DNA of 64,000 nucleotides from DATJSN01 sp035504095 (GTDB lineage Bacteria; Planctomycetota; Phycisphaerae; WQYP01), in NCBI GenBank assembly GCA_035504095.1, contig DATJSN010000079.1:24651-88650 (forward strand), in the 5' to 3' direction. The first letter of the stretch is position 1. Each line of letters opens with the position of its first letter. This document shows, one piece after another, positions 36,020-43,785 of the stretch. The notes under the pieces were generated by a model that saw only the letters and a list, made by a program, of their open reading frames with translations, was not told the origin of the DNA and searched no databases. Made by a program: the position numbers and the translations under genes.

Positions 36020-36800
36020 AACCGCACAAAACATTCGCGCCGCATTGGCGCTGGACGCTCTTGGCGGCGATTTACGGGAGGCAATTCAAATCGCCGCGGA
36101 AACTGGGTTTGGCTCCGTGGCGCTGGGTATTTGGCATCCGCAGATTAATAGCGCGGATTTCGGCGTCACCGCGCGAAGGGATTTCAAACGGCTTTTAAAA
36201 TCCAAAAATTTAAGCCTTGCTTGCGTGCGCGCAGGTATTGGTCCGGACGGAATATTTGGGGCTAAAACCGTGGATTCCTGCATTACCGCCGGACTCAAAG
36301 CCATTGAACTGGCCGTCGATCTGGGCGCGCCTTGGGTGTCGTTATATATCGGCGAACCCCCGAACGATTCAAACAAAGTTTCCGCAATTTCCACAACTTT
36401 AAATGAACCGCTCACTCAAGCCGATGCTACCGGAATTTCCTTAGCGATTAGTTCCGGCGGAGTCGATTTCCTCGGCGCGCTTTTCAAAAACAATCCTCCA
36501 GGGCACTTGGCGGCAAACTTGGATACCCTGAAAATTCTTTCGGCCGGACATTCCATAGGCGATGCATTAAAAGTTCTCGCCGGCCATATTGGAATCTGGA
36601 CTTGCGCTGACGCTTCTGGTTCCGGCCCGGCCGCTCGTCCCACACCGCTGGGCGCTGGCACAGTGCCTTTGGCGGATATTGTCGCGCTTCTGAAAGAACA
36701 GGATTTTGCCGGGCCGATTGTGGTTGATGTCCGGAGTCTGCCCAATCCCTCGCAGGCGATTGCACGGGCTGCGAAAGTCCTGTCTAAACTATTGATGTAA
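36012..36800 (+). CDS. Sugar phosphate isomerase/epimerase-like TIM-barrel protein
   Basis: This protein of 262 residues resembles the xylose isomerase-like TIM-barrel family: LREAIQIAAETGFGSVALGIW at the start, GLKAIELAVDLGAPWVSLYIG in the middle, and GTVPLADIVALLKEQDFAGPIVVDV near the end. The substrate cannot be inferred. Some metal-ligand positions appear weak: the family Glu in the last motif is replaced (VVDVRS), and the loop HLAANLD contains the expected Asp. It may therefore be catalytically altered. The ATG at 36012 overlaps the upstream stop. birA follows after two bases. Confidence 0.75.
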   Translation: MPKTAQNIRAALALDALGGDLREAIQIAAETGFGSVALGIWHPQINSADFGVTARRDFKRLLKSKNLSLACVRAGIGPDGIFGAKTVDSCITAGLKAIELAVDLGAPWVSLYIGEPPNDSNKVSAISTTLNEPLTQADATGISLAISSGGVDFLGALFKNNPPGHLAANLDTLKILSAGHSIGDALKVLAGHIGIWTCADASGSGPAARPTPLGAGTVPLADIVALLKEQDFAGPIVVDVRSLPNPSQAIARAAKVLSKLLM

Positions 36801-36802
36801 TC

Positions 36803-37609
36803 ATGATGAGCCATAACCAGAGAACGGCGCAACATCAGCATTGGAACATCCACCGATACACCGCCGTTGCCTCCACGCATGAACTGGCCTTAACCGAGGC
36901 ACGACGCATCATTGATACTGCATCCACATCCAATGTTCGCACGGCGTATGTCGCTAACGAACAATCAAACGGCTACGGCCAGCACGGCCGCAAGTGGCTC
37001 AGCCCGGCAGGGGGGCTGTATTTGAGCATGATATTCCCCGATATGCCCAGCACCGTGCAGCCACGTTTGCCGCTGGTGATGGGAATTGCTGTTGCGACAT
37101 GCATCGAGCGCCTTGGAATTCCCAGAACGATGATCCGTTGGCCCAATGATGTTCTGATTGCAGGTAAAAAAGTCGCAGGCGTGCTTTCCCAGGCGGTTTA
37201 TGCCGGTTCGCGAAACGCCGCGGTCGTAGGCATTGGTTTGAACCTCAATACTGATCTGGCGGTACTGGGCTCGCAGGTCAGCCGATCCTCAACGAGCGTC
37301 GCTGCATTTACCAACTCCACACTTGATCCCGAAACCACTTTGACCATGCTGCTTGAACAAGTCGATATGGTCGCCGATCATTTGCTCGCCGGTCGTTGGG
37401 AAACTCTTTATGGTGAGCTTAAATCGCGCGATGCGCTCCAGGGATGTCTTGTGAGTTTACGTGCCGCGGACCAGGTGATGACGGGAAGGGCGGACGGCTT
37501 TGCAGATGACGGAAGTTTAAGACTTCATACGGCGGATGGCGTAAAACTGGTTTCCAGTGGAACCATTCAAACAGTAAATGGAGATCCCATTCGATATGAT
37601 GAAAAGTAA
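36803..37609 (+). CDS. birA: Biotin--[acetyl-CoA-carboxylase] ligase
   Basis: BirA activates biotin with ATP and attaches it to the carboxyl-carrier lysine of acetyl-CoA carboxylase. This 268-residue protein shows the ATP/biotin loop ANEQSNGYGQHGRKWLSP, IRWPNDVLIAGKKVAGVL, GIGLNLN and a C-terminal SH3-like domain (DALQGCLVSLRAADQVMTGRA). It lacks the N-terminal helix-turn-helix of E. coli BirA, so it is an enzyme only, not a repressor. It is tightly spaced after the TIM-barrel gene. Confidence 0.95.
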   Translation: MMSHNQRTAQHQHWNIHRYTAVASTHELALTEARRIIDTASTSNVRTAYVANEQSNGYGQHGRKWLSPAGGLYLSMIFPDMPSTVQPRLPLVMGIAVATCIERLGIPRTMIRWPNDVLIAGKKVAGVLSQAVYAGSRNAAVVGIGLNLNTDLAVLGSQVSRSSTSVAAFTNSTLDPETTLTMLLEQVDMVADHLLAGRWETLYGELKSRDALQGCLVSLRAADQVMTGRADGFADDGSLRLHTADGVKLVSSGTIQTVNGDPIRYDEK

Positions 37610-37700
37610 GGCTTTTTCCGAAAAAATTATCCGATTTCCAAATAAAAAGCTTTCACCTATAATTCCGCTATGAATGGAGGAAATTCTAAAGGAGATTCTT

Positions 37701-38654
37701 ATGCCGGGGCTTTACTCTGACATCACCAAAACCATGGGCAACACGCCATTGGTCCGGATCAACCGCATGATTCCGCCGGGTGGCGCTACCGTTTATGCCA
37801 AGTGCGAGTTTTTTAACCCGCTGGGCAGCGTCAAAGACCGCATTGGCGTGGCCATGATCGAAGCCGCCGAACGCGAAGGCAAAATCAACAAAGACACGCA
37901 TATCTTGGAAGCGACCAGCGGTAACACCGGTATTGCCCTGGCGTTTGTCGCCGCGGCCAAGGGCTATAAGCTCACCCTCTACATGCCTGAAAGCATGTCT
38001 CTGGAGCGCCGCAAGCTCTTGCGAATTCTTGGCGCCAATTTGGTGCTCACACCCGCCGCTGAAGGCATGCCCGGCGCCATTCGCCGCTGCAACGAAGCCG
38101 CCGCTGCGGATAAAAACGCATTAATCGCCAAACAGTTTGAAAATCCCGCTAACGTCGACATTCACATTAAAACCACCGCCGAGGAAATCTGGCGCGACAC
38201 CGACGGCAAAGTCGACGCCATTATTTCCGCGGTTGGTACCGGTGGCACCATCAGCGGCGTGGCGACGGTCATCAAAAAGCGCAATCCGAATTTCAAAGCC
38301 ATCGCCGTCGAACCGGCCGGCTCGCCCGTGATTACGCAAACTAAAACCGGCCAGCCTCTAAAGCCCGGCCCGCATAAAATCCAGGGTACCGGCGCCGGCT
38401 TTATTCCCAAAAACCTCTACGTCGATCTGGTCGATGAAGTTATTACGGTAACCAACGAAGACGCTTTTGAATGGGCGCGTCGTCTGGCGCGTGAGGAAGG
38501 CATCCTCGCGGGTATCAGTTCCGGCGCTAATATGTGGGCAGCCGCCCAGGTCGCCGCGCGTCCGGAATATAAGGGTAAAACCATCGTGACCGTTATGTGC
38601 AGCACCGGCGAGCGTTACATCAGCACCGCCATGTTTGAAGGATTGGACGTGTAG
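37701..38654 (+). CDS. cysK: Cysteine synthase
   Basis: This 317-residue PLP enzyme makes cysteine from O-acetylserine and sulfide. The PLP lysine is Lys45 (NPLGSVKDRIG). Other signatures are MGNTPLVRI, EATSGNTGIALAFVAAAKGY, VGTGGTISGVA, GAGFIPKNL and GISSGAN. The ATG at 37701 has AAAGGAG at ideal spacing. The frame is open to 37674 (GGAGG upstream there as well), which would add nine residues; family length favours 37701. A strong terminator lies about 70 bases after the stop. Confidence 0.97.
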   Translation: MPGLYSDITKTMGNTPLVRINRMIPPGGATVYAKCEFFNPLGSVKDRIGVAMIEAAEREGKINKDTHILEATSGNTGIALAFVAAAKGYKLTLYMPESMSLERRKLLRILGANLVLTPAAEGMPGAIRRCNEAAAADKNALIAKQFENPANVDIHIKTTAEEIWRDTDGKVDAIISAVGTGGTISGVATVIKKRNPNFKAIAVEPAGSPVITQTKTGQPLKPGPHKIQGTGAGFIPKNLYVDLVDEVITVTNEDAFEWARRLAREEGILAGISSGANMWAAAQVAARPEYKGKTIVTVMCSTGERYISTAMFEGLDV

Positions 38655-38726
38655 CGTCTCAGAGTGCCGGCAGGCACGCTCCTAGTTCCGTGGTTTCTTG
38701 GTCAAAATTTGCAAATTGAAAACTTC

Positions 38727-38760
38727 AAACTGCGGCGTGACTTTGTCACGCTGCAGTTTT
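38727..38760 (+). terminator. Intrinsic terminator after cysK
   Basis: AAACTGC-G-GCGTGAC and GTCACGC-T-GCAGTTTT form a long near-perfect stem with a three-base loop (TTT) and a T-run at its 3' end. The next gene starts only 15 bases downstream. Confidence 0.85.
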
Positions 38761-38774
38761 ATGGCATCATAGAT

Positions 38775-39359
38775 ATGTCGGATTTAACTCGCATCACGGA
38801 ACGTTGCATGGAGATTACACAAACCACGTGTCTGATGGCCCATCCTGAGGCCGTAGAGCTTTTCGAACAGCTCCAAACGCCATTGCGGGAGATCATTGAG
38901 GCGGTCTCTCCTGACGCCCATCTTGTTGCCGATGTGAAAAACGCTTCGGACCATTCATGGACTTTACATTTTTGCCTCTGCGATGACTGGTGCCACACGC
39001 ACGAGAGCATCAATCCCGGCGAATGCATCGCTGGTCCTAAGACTCGGGAAATGTTGGAAACCAAATTATCCGAGTTTCTCCTCACACCACGAAACGTACT
39101 ATTTAAAATGCGCGACGGCACATTCGCCAATGACGACCTGACGCAACTTCGTTTGAAGCTCAATCAAATTCCCAATATCGTCCGTAAAAATTTAAAGATA
39201 CAGAATCACTTTGAATTTGTGGCCTGTGGCCCTCAGGTAGCCGCGGCATGTCTGCACATCAGTAATTTTACGCTGCAGGTCGACGCCTCAGTCGCCGATC
39301 AGGTTCAAAAAGCGCTCGAAGACAACGGCTTCGAAATTGAAACCAAAAGCCTTCTTTGA
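38775..39359 (+). CDS. Hypothetical protein
   Basis: I do not recognise this 194-residue protein. It is soluble and mixed helix/strand, with a striking cysteine/histidine cluster (HFCLCDDWCHTHESINPGEC) that could bind metal. An upstream continuation of the frame (to 38664) runs through the cysK terminator and is rejected; the first sensible ATG is 38775. There is no ribosome binding site, and only 15 bases separate the ATG from the terminator T-run, so the transcript may be nearly leaderless or come from a later start. It converges with the glycosyltransferase gene 28 bases after its stop. Confidence 0.6.
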   Translation: MSDLTRITERCMEITQTTCLMAHPEAVELFEQLQTPLREIIEAVSPDAHLVADVKNASDHSWTLHFCLCDDWCHTHESINPGECIAGPKTREMLETKLSEFLLTPRNVLFKMRDGTFANDDLTQLRLKLNQIPNIVRKNLKIQNHFEFVACGPQVAAACLHISNFTLQVDASVADQVQKALEDNGFEIETKSLL

Positions 39360-39387
39360 GAATTGCGGCGCAACCTCTTGGAGGTTC

Positions 39388-41190
39388 TCAATTTTTCACC
39401 GTGATTTTGTGAATATGCGGGAGAATCTTTTCCCGTCGATGTTCAATGGCGCGTTGGATGCCCGGCAATACATAGTCTCGTGCTACGACCTCCCAACTCA
39501 TCTGTCGGGCAAGCTCATATCCCTGTTCGAGCATTCGGCCGATTTGCTGTTCATTTCGCGGCAGACGGCGGAAAATGTCCTCGGCCGCCCGCGCGGCCAC
39601 AAGGCCCTCGATCTGATCGCGCACCTGGCGATCCAGCGCCAGGCAATCTTCCACCGTCGAAAGTTCCAATTCCGGCGCTACAGTGTAATCCACTTCCAGA
39701 ACATTGGCTGTCTTTTTTCTTGAAAGTACCTGCCGGGTAAAACCGGCGCAGCCGCACAACGATGTGAACACGCAGATGCCGCCGAACGAAATTGGTTCGA
39801 TCTGGGCGATCCCAAATGGTTCGTAAATGGACTGGCCGAATTCCAGGTCCGATCCCTGGCGAATGTCCATAAATTCCATTTCCGCGGGCATTCGATCGCC
39901 GCAAGTGCGCCGATCGAAGCCGAACTGATTGATATAAATGACCTTGCAAGCCCGTCCTCGGGCGTTGAATTCCTGTACGCCTGTATAGAACCCGGCTTCG
40001 CCGCCGGTTAGATCGGGGTGTCCCTCGCGATGCGCCGCGGGCCACTTGTAATGCGTCTCCATGTTCCGTATGTCATCGGCGCGTCGCGCCGCAGTTTCCG
40101 TTGAAAGCACCAGAAGCACCGCGGTCAGATTTTCTTTGCGGAGTAGATGTTCCAGTTGATCCATGACTTTCAGATCGCGCCACAACCCTTTGGATAGCAC
40201 CAGTCGCGTGACATGCGTGAATATAAAATCCGGCCGAAAACCCAGGAGGTTTTCACAGTATTGCTGCAGCCGCGCACGTGAGGCGAGTTTTTCTTTCAGA
40301 CTAATTTGAAACGCCGGCACCCCGTTGTAAGCACGGTCGATGTGGCGCTTTTCAAAAAGCGGGTCAAGAAAATGAAACTCATCGATGATGTAATCGCCTA
40401 CTGCGAAAATGTTGTCGCAATAACGTGCGGCGTCCACAAGAGGGTATTTATAGAAAAAGGATTGCGGTCCGAAAGCGTCATTGACGTTCTGTTTTTCTTT
40501 TTTGCAGATGCGCAGGGCATTGTAAAAAGTCAGGTCGTGGCCGGGGTGTGATTCGACAATTCGCCGCATCGGCGCCACTTCATGGGCGTAAAAAATGGTC
40601 CGGAATCGTGATGGCGCATGCAACAGCGCCGCCAGAACCGTCGGCATGCCCATGTATTCGTGGGAAAGAATCACGACCGGTTCGGGGTCCTGGGTGCAGC
40701 CGATAGCGGTAAGCGTTTCAATCGCCGGTTCGGCGATGCGGCAATATTGTTCATAATCCCAAATCCATTCGTAACGATTGGATTCGATGCCGAATTCTTC
40801 ATAAAGTTTCCACTTGAAGACTTCCATCCGCTGCGAGTTGTACTGATGCACGTCGATCAAAAGCACTTCCGGCTCAGCACGCACGCCTGTAAATTTGTCA
40901 TAGAATGTTTTCGTACCATAAACCAGGCGCACGCCATATTTATTTTCCACTTCCTCGAGCGCCGGAGCCAAAACGTGGTCTTTAATGCCGTCGATGGAAC
41001 TGTAAAAGAGTTCCGAGCCCGGTCCCAGGCGTGATTCCGCCGAGCCGTCTGTGCTAAAGAGCGGACCGACCAGAATATTCCGATCAACCGCTTCCGAGTA
41101 GTTTTTGCTTGTCAACAGGCCGTGAAGAACAGCCCCGATCCCTCCAATTTTTTGCACCGCCTCGTGGGTGACGTGAACCACCGTTCTCAT
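39388..41190 (-). CDS. Glycogen synthase-like glycosyltransferase (KxGG type)
   Basis: This 600-residue soluble GT-B glycosyltransferase starts with an ADP/UDP-glucose-binding loop QKIGGIGAVLHGLL (compare KTGGLADV of glycogen synthases) and carries the C-terminal nucleotide-binding region GQSIYEPFGIAQIEPISFGG, with the catalytic-type EPFG motif. The middle sequence (IWDYEQYCRIAEPAIETL, HEYMGMPTVLAALL, YAHEVAPMRRIVESHPGHD) differs strongly from standard GlgA. It probably builds glucan or another polysaccharide, but acceptor and donor are not certain. ATG 41190 has AAAGGA upstream. The APH-fold gene is divergent, 130 bases away. Confidence 0.82.
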   Translation of the reverse strand: MRTVVHVTHEAVQKIGGIGAVLHGLLTSKNYSEAVDRNILVGPLFSTDGSAESRLGPGSELFYSSIDGIKDHVLAPALEEVENKYGVRLVYGTKTFYDKFTGVRAEPEVLLIDVHQYNSQRMEVFKWKLYEEFGIESNRYEWIWDYEQYCRIAEPAIETLTAIGCTQDPEPVVILSHEYMGMPTVLAALLHAPSRFRTIFYAHEVAPMRRIVESHPGHDLTFYNALRICKKEKQNVNDAFGPQSFFYKYPLVDAARYCDNIFAVGDYIIDEFHFLDPLFEKRHIDRAYNGVPAFQISLKEKLASRARLQQYCENLLGFRPDFIFTHVTRLVLSKGLWRDLKVMDQLEHLLRKENLTAVLLVLSTETAARRADDIRNMETHYKWPAAHREGHPDLTGGEAGFYTGVQEFNARGRACKVIYINQFGFDRRTCGDRMPAEMEFMDIRQGSDLEFGQSIYEPFGIAQIEPISFGGICVFTSLCGCAGFTRQVLSRKKTANVLEVDYTVAPELELSTVEDCLALDRQVRDQIEGLVAARAAEDIFRRLPRNEQQIGRMLEQGYELARQMSWEVVARDYVLPGIQRAIEHRREKILPHIHKITVKN

Positions 41191-41323
41191 GAAGTCCTTT
41201 CAGGAAAGTTACCAGGTTCAGAGATTATTATTCATCGGCTATTTGAATGCAAAGCCTGAATATTAGGCCTTGCTGTACAATCGGCGATACTTAGTTCTGA
41301 AAGTCGAAACTCAGAGGCTCTTG

Positions 41324-42265
41324 ATGGATGATCGCAAGGCTTACATGCTCAATGGCTTACTCGAAAGATATTTCGATTTATCCCGCGTTATTCGGTTTCG
41401 CCGGGTGCAGCGCGGACTACAGACCGAAAGTTACGAAGTGCTCACGCCGGGAAACTACGATCTTTTATTGCATCTTTTCCCGTCAGCGTTTGATTCTGAT
41501 GCTTTAAACAATGCCATCGCCATGATGGACGAAGTGTCAACGGCCGGATTTCCAACTCCGCGGGCACTGGCCATCCAATCGTCGCAAAACTCCTTTATCG
41601 CTCCCGGACCGCAGGGAACCCATCTCGTACTAAACACGGCGCCTCGGGGCCAGCCGTTGGCGGTAAGAGAATGGACCAATATGGATTTAAGCCATCTCGG
41701 ATTACGTTTGGCATGGATGCATCGGCTTATGGCTGAGAGTAAAACTCCGGCTGTAGCCGCATCACCTGCCGGGTTATTGCGCCGTGCGATACGCGAGCCC
41801 TCGCCCCGTAGTGATAGTCTACGGCGTGCCCTTAAGGCCGATCACCTGGAAAAACTTGTTCAAACGCTTGAGCAAATCGTGCCGGTTGTCCATGGGTTCC
41901 GTCATGGGGGGGTGGCCCCCGAAGCAATTTTGCTCGACTCAGGTCGACAAGTCAGTGCCGTCTTGGATTGGGGGCTTTTCTCTGCCGGGTTGCCGCAGGA
42001 AGATGTTGTCGATGTCTTTGTCCAATGGTGTATCGAACCCGACGGCCAGGTGCGCATGCCGGAAGCACAGTCATTTTTTCAGGCTTATCTATCCCTGACT
42101 GCCACGAGCGAGGAACTTTGGCGGCAAGCGGTACTTGTCTGGTGCGCCCATCGGGCGACCACGGCCCTGGCGGGAACTGGTACTCTTCCTCGTGGCTTCG
42201 CTACTTTTTTGGAAAAGCCTGAGTTTCTTTTAGCGGCTATCTCTGTATGTCTAAGCAGGATTTAA
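41324..42265 (+). CDS. APH-fold protein lacking catalytic residues (probable pseudokinase)
   Basis: This 313-residue protein resembles the aminoglycoside phosphotransferase/choline kinase fold. The N-lobe begins YFDLSRVIRFRRVQRGLQTESYEV. The C-lobe has FRHGGVAPEAILLDSG where active members have HGDxHxxN, so the catalytic Asp is Gly and the metal-binding Asn is Ala. The following VLDWGLFSAG keeps the expected Asp-Trp. It is thus probably inactive as a kinase and may bind a ligand or partner. ATG 41324 has AGAGG seven bases upstream. It stands 82 bases upstream of the GTPase cluster on the same strand, but a promoter in between makes separate regulation possible. Confidence 0.7.
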   Translation: MDDRKAYMLNGLLERYFDLSRVIRFRRVQRGLQTESYEVLTPGNYDLLLHLFPSAFDSDALNNAIAMMDEVSTAGFPTPRALAIQSSQNSFIAPGPQGTHLVLNTAPRGQPLAVREWTNMDLSHLGLRLAWMHRLMAESKTPAVAASPAGLLRRAIREPSPRSDSLRRALKADHLEKLVQTLEQIVPVVHGFRHGGVAPEAILLDSGRQVSAVLDWGLFSAGLPQEDVVDVFVQWCIEPDGQVRMPEAQSFFQAYLSLTATSEELWRQAVLVWCAHRATTALAGTGTLPRGFATFLEKPEFLLAAISVCLSRI

Positions 42266-42283
42266 TGTTGTTAAATGTTTATC

Positions 42284-42312
42284 TTGCTAAAAAGTCAAAT
42301 AATATTTATCTT
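42284..42312 (+). promoter_or_regulatory. Promoter candidate for the GTPase cluster
   Basis: TTGCTA (42284-42289) and TATCTT (42307-42312) are 17 bases apart in an AT-rich gap. Transcription would begin about 30 bases before the GTPase ATG at 42348. Confidence 0.5.
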
Positions 42313-42347
42313 CAAGAATGAACGTTTAATCCCCACAAGGTCTGAAG

Positions 42348-43766
42348 ATGAATAACGAAGTCGCCGCGCAACAGTCAACAGTGGGAATAAAGCGCTGTAC
42401 ATCCTGCGGCGCTGATGTTTCACAACTCAAACGCTGGAAAGACACCGAGGGGCGTTATTATTGCGACTCCTGCTGGACCAAAAAGAATAACCCGCCTGCA
42501 ATGCCCATGCATGTCAGGCTGCTCAACAAAGTGATATGCCCGCATTGCTGGCATGTTTTTATTCCCGAAGAAATCCTGTGGATTGCCGAACACCCCGATT
42601 TGATCGGCGATTCGATACTTGGCCCCGAACAGAACGCACGTTTCCTGCCCACACGTTTTACGGTACAGGGAAAAGCGATTGATTCGCGCAACGTGGTATG
42701 CCATCGTATGGCTTGTCCGCGCTGTCATCTGTTTATCGCCCGGGAAGTAATTGAAAGCCCTCTGCTTTTTGTCTCGATGATAGGCGGACCGGCCAGCGGC
42801 AAATCCAACTTTCTGGCCGCCATGACCTGGCAGCTTCGCCAGCTTCTGCCTCAGAAATTTTTCCTGCAATGGAGTGACGTCGACGCGCTGACCAACCGCC
42901 TGGTCAACAGCAACGAAGAACAATTATTTCTCACCGGTGATCCGGATGGACTCACTTACATCGCCAAAACACAGGAGCAAGGCGACATTTACGATATTCT
43001 CAACATCGGCGGCCAAAGCACAGCGCTCACGCGGCCTTTTCTTTTCGCCATCAAACCGACCCTGTCCCATCCCCGTGCAGCGCGGAGCGCGGAGATATCC
43101 CGTTTGCTTTGTCTATATGACAACGCGGGTGAAAGCTATCTGCCCGGGGCGGACACCCCGGCGCGCCCCTATACGCAGCATCTGGGCAAGGCACAGTTGG
43201 TCCTGTTTTTGTTGGATCCTACACAAGATCCGCGCATGCGCCAGCGCTGTCAGGGAATCAGCACTGATCCGCAACTCACAGCGCTGGGCCGGATTTACCG
43301 TCAGGAAATCCTGCTTCAGGAAGCGGGAATGCGCATTCGCCGTTATTCCGGACTTACCCCCAATGCCCGTTACGAGCGCCCGTTTATCGTGGCGGTTTCC
43401 AAGTCGGACATCTGGGGCAAGTTAATCGATGAAGATATTCAGACCGATCCGTATTTACCCGGAAAATCCGACGGGCGTTATGTCGTGGATGTCGCACGCA
43501 TTGAACGCGTCTCGAATAAAATACGCCAGATGCTGATGAGTGTTACTCCTGAAATCGTGGCTTCAGCCGAATCGATTTCCACGCATGTTCTGTTCGTCCC
43601 GATCAGTTCTCTTGGAAGGGCTCCCGAGTCTCATCCGGCGCTGCCGAATGTTCTGGCCATTCGCCCCCGTGACATCACCCCGCATTGGGTAACCGTCCCC
43701 ATACTTTATTCACTGGTGAAATGGACGACCGGGTTGGTTGCCGTGGCAACACCGCAGCGAAATTAA
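42348..43766 (+). CDS. Zinc-ribbon P-loop GTPase (DO-GTPase2-like)
   Basis: This 472-residue protein has two zinc ribbons at its N terminus (Cys17/20/39/42 and Cys64/67/123/126), then a GTPase-like P-loop domain. The P-loop is GGPASGKSN (146-154), the Walker B/switch is LLCLYDNAGESYLPG (254-267), a hydrophobic strand is LVLFLLDPT, and the G4-like motif is VSKSDIW (350-356). From memory this agrees with the DO-GTPase2 group found beside GAP1-type proteins. There is no membrane segment, so it is cytoplasmic and probably recruited by the membrane partners encoded downstream. It is first of four tightly spaced genes (gaps of 19, 27 and 11 bases). AAGG precedes the ATG. Confidence 0.85.
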   Translation: MNNEVAAQQSTVGIKRCTSCGADVSQLKRWKDTEGRYYCDSCWTKKNNPPAMPMHVRLLNKVICPHCWHVFIPEEILWIAEHPDLIGDSILGPEQNARFLPTRFTVQGKAIDSRNVVCHRMACPRCHLFIAREVIESPLLFVSMIGGPASGKSNFLAAMTWQLRQLLPQKFFLQWSDVDALTNRLVNSNEEQLFLTGDPDGLTYIAKTQEQGDIYDILNIGGQSTALTRPFLFAIKPTLSHPRAARSAEISRLLCLYDNAGESYLPGADTPARPYTQHLGKAQLVLFLLDPTQDPRMRQRCQGISTDPQLTALGRIYRQEILLQEAGMRIRRYSGLTPNARYERPFIVAVSKSDIWGKLIDEDIQTDPYLPGKSDGRYVVDVARIERVSNKIRQMLMSVTPEIVASAESISTHVLFVPISSLGRAPESHPALPNVLAIRPRDITPHWVTVPILYSLVKWTTGLVAVATPQRN

Positions 43767-43785
43767 TTTGGACCGTGCATGCGAT

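Noticed and set aside
38664..38774. N-terminal extension of the unknown protein after cysK
   Set aside because: It would be translated through the cysK terminator stem, and its sequence is not protein-like.
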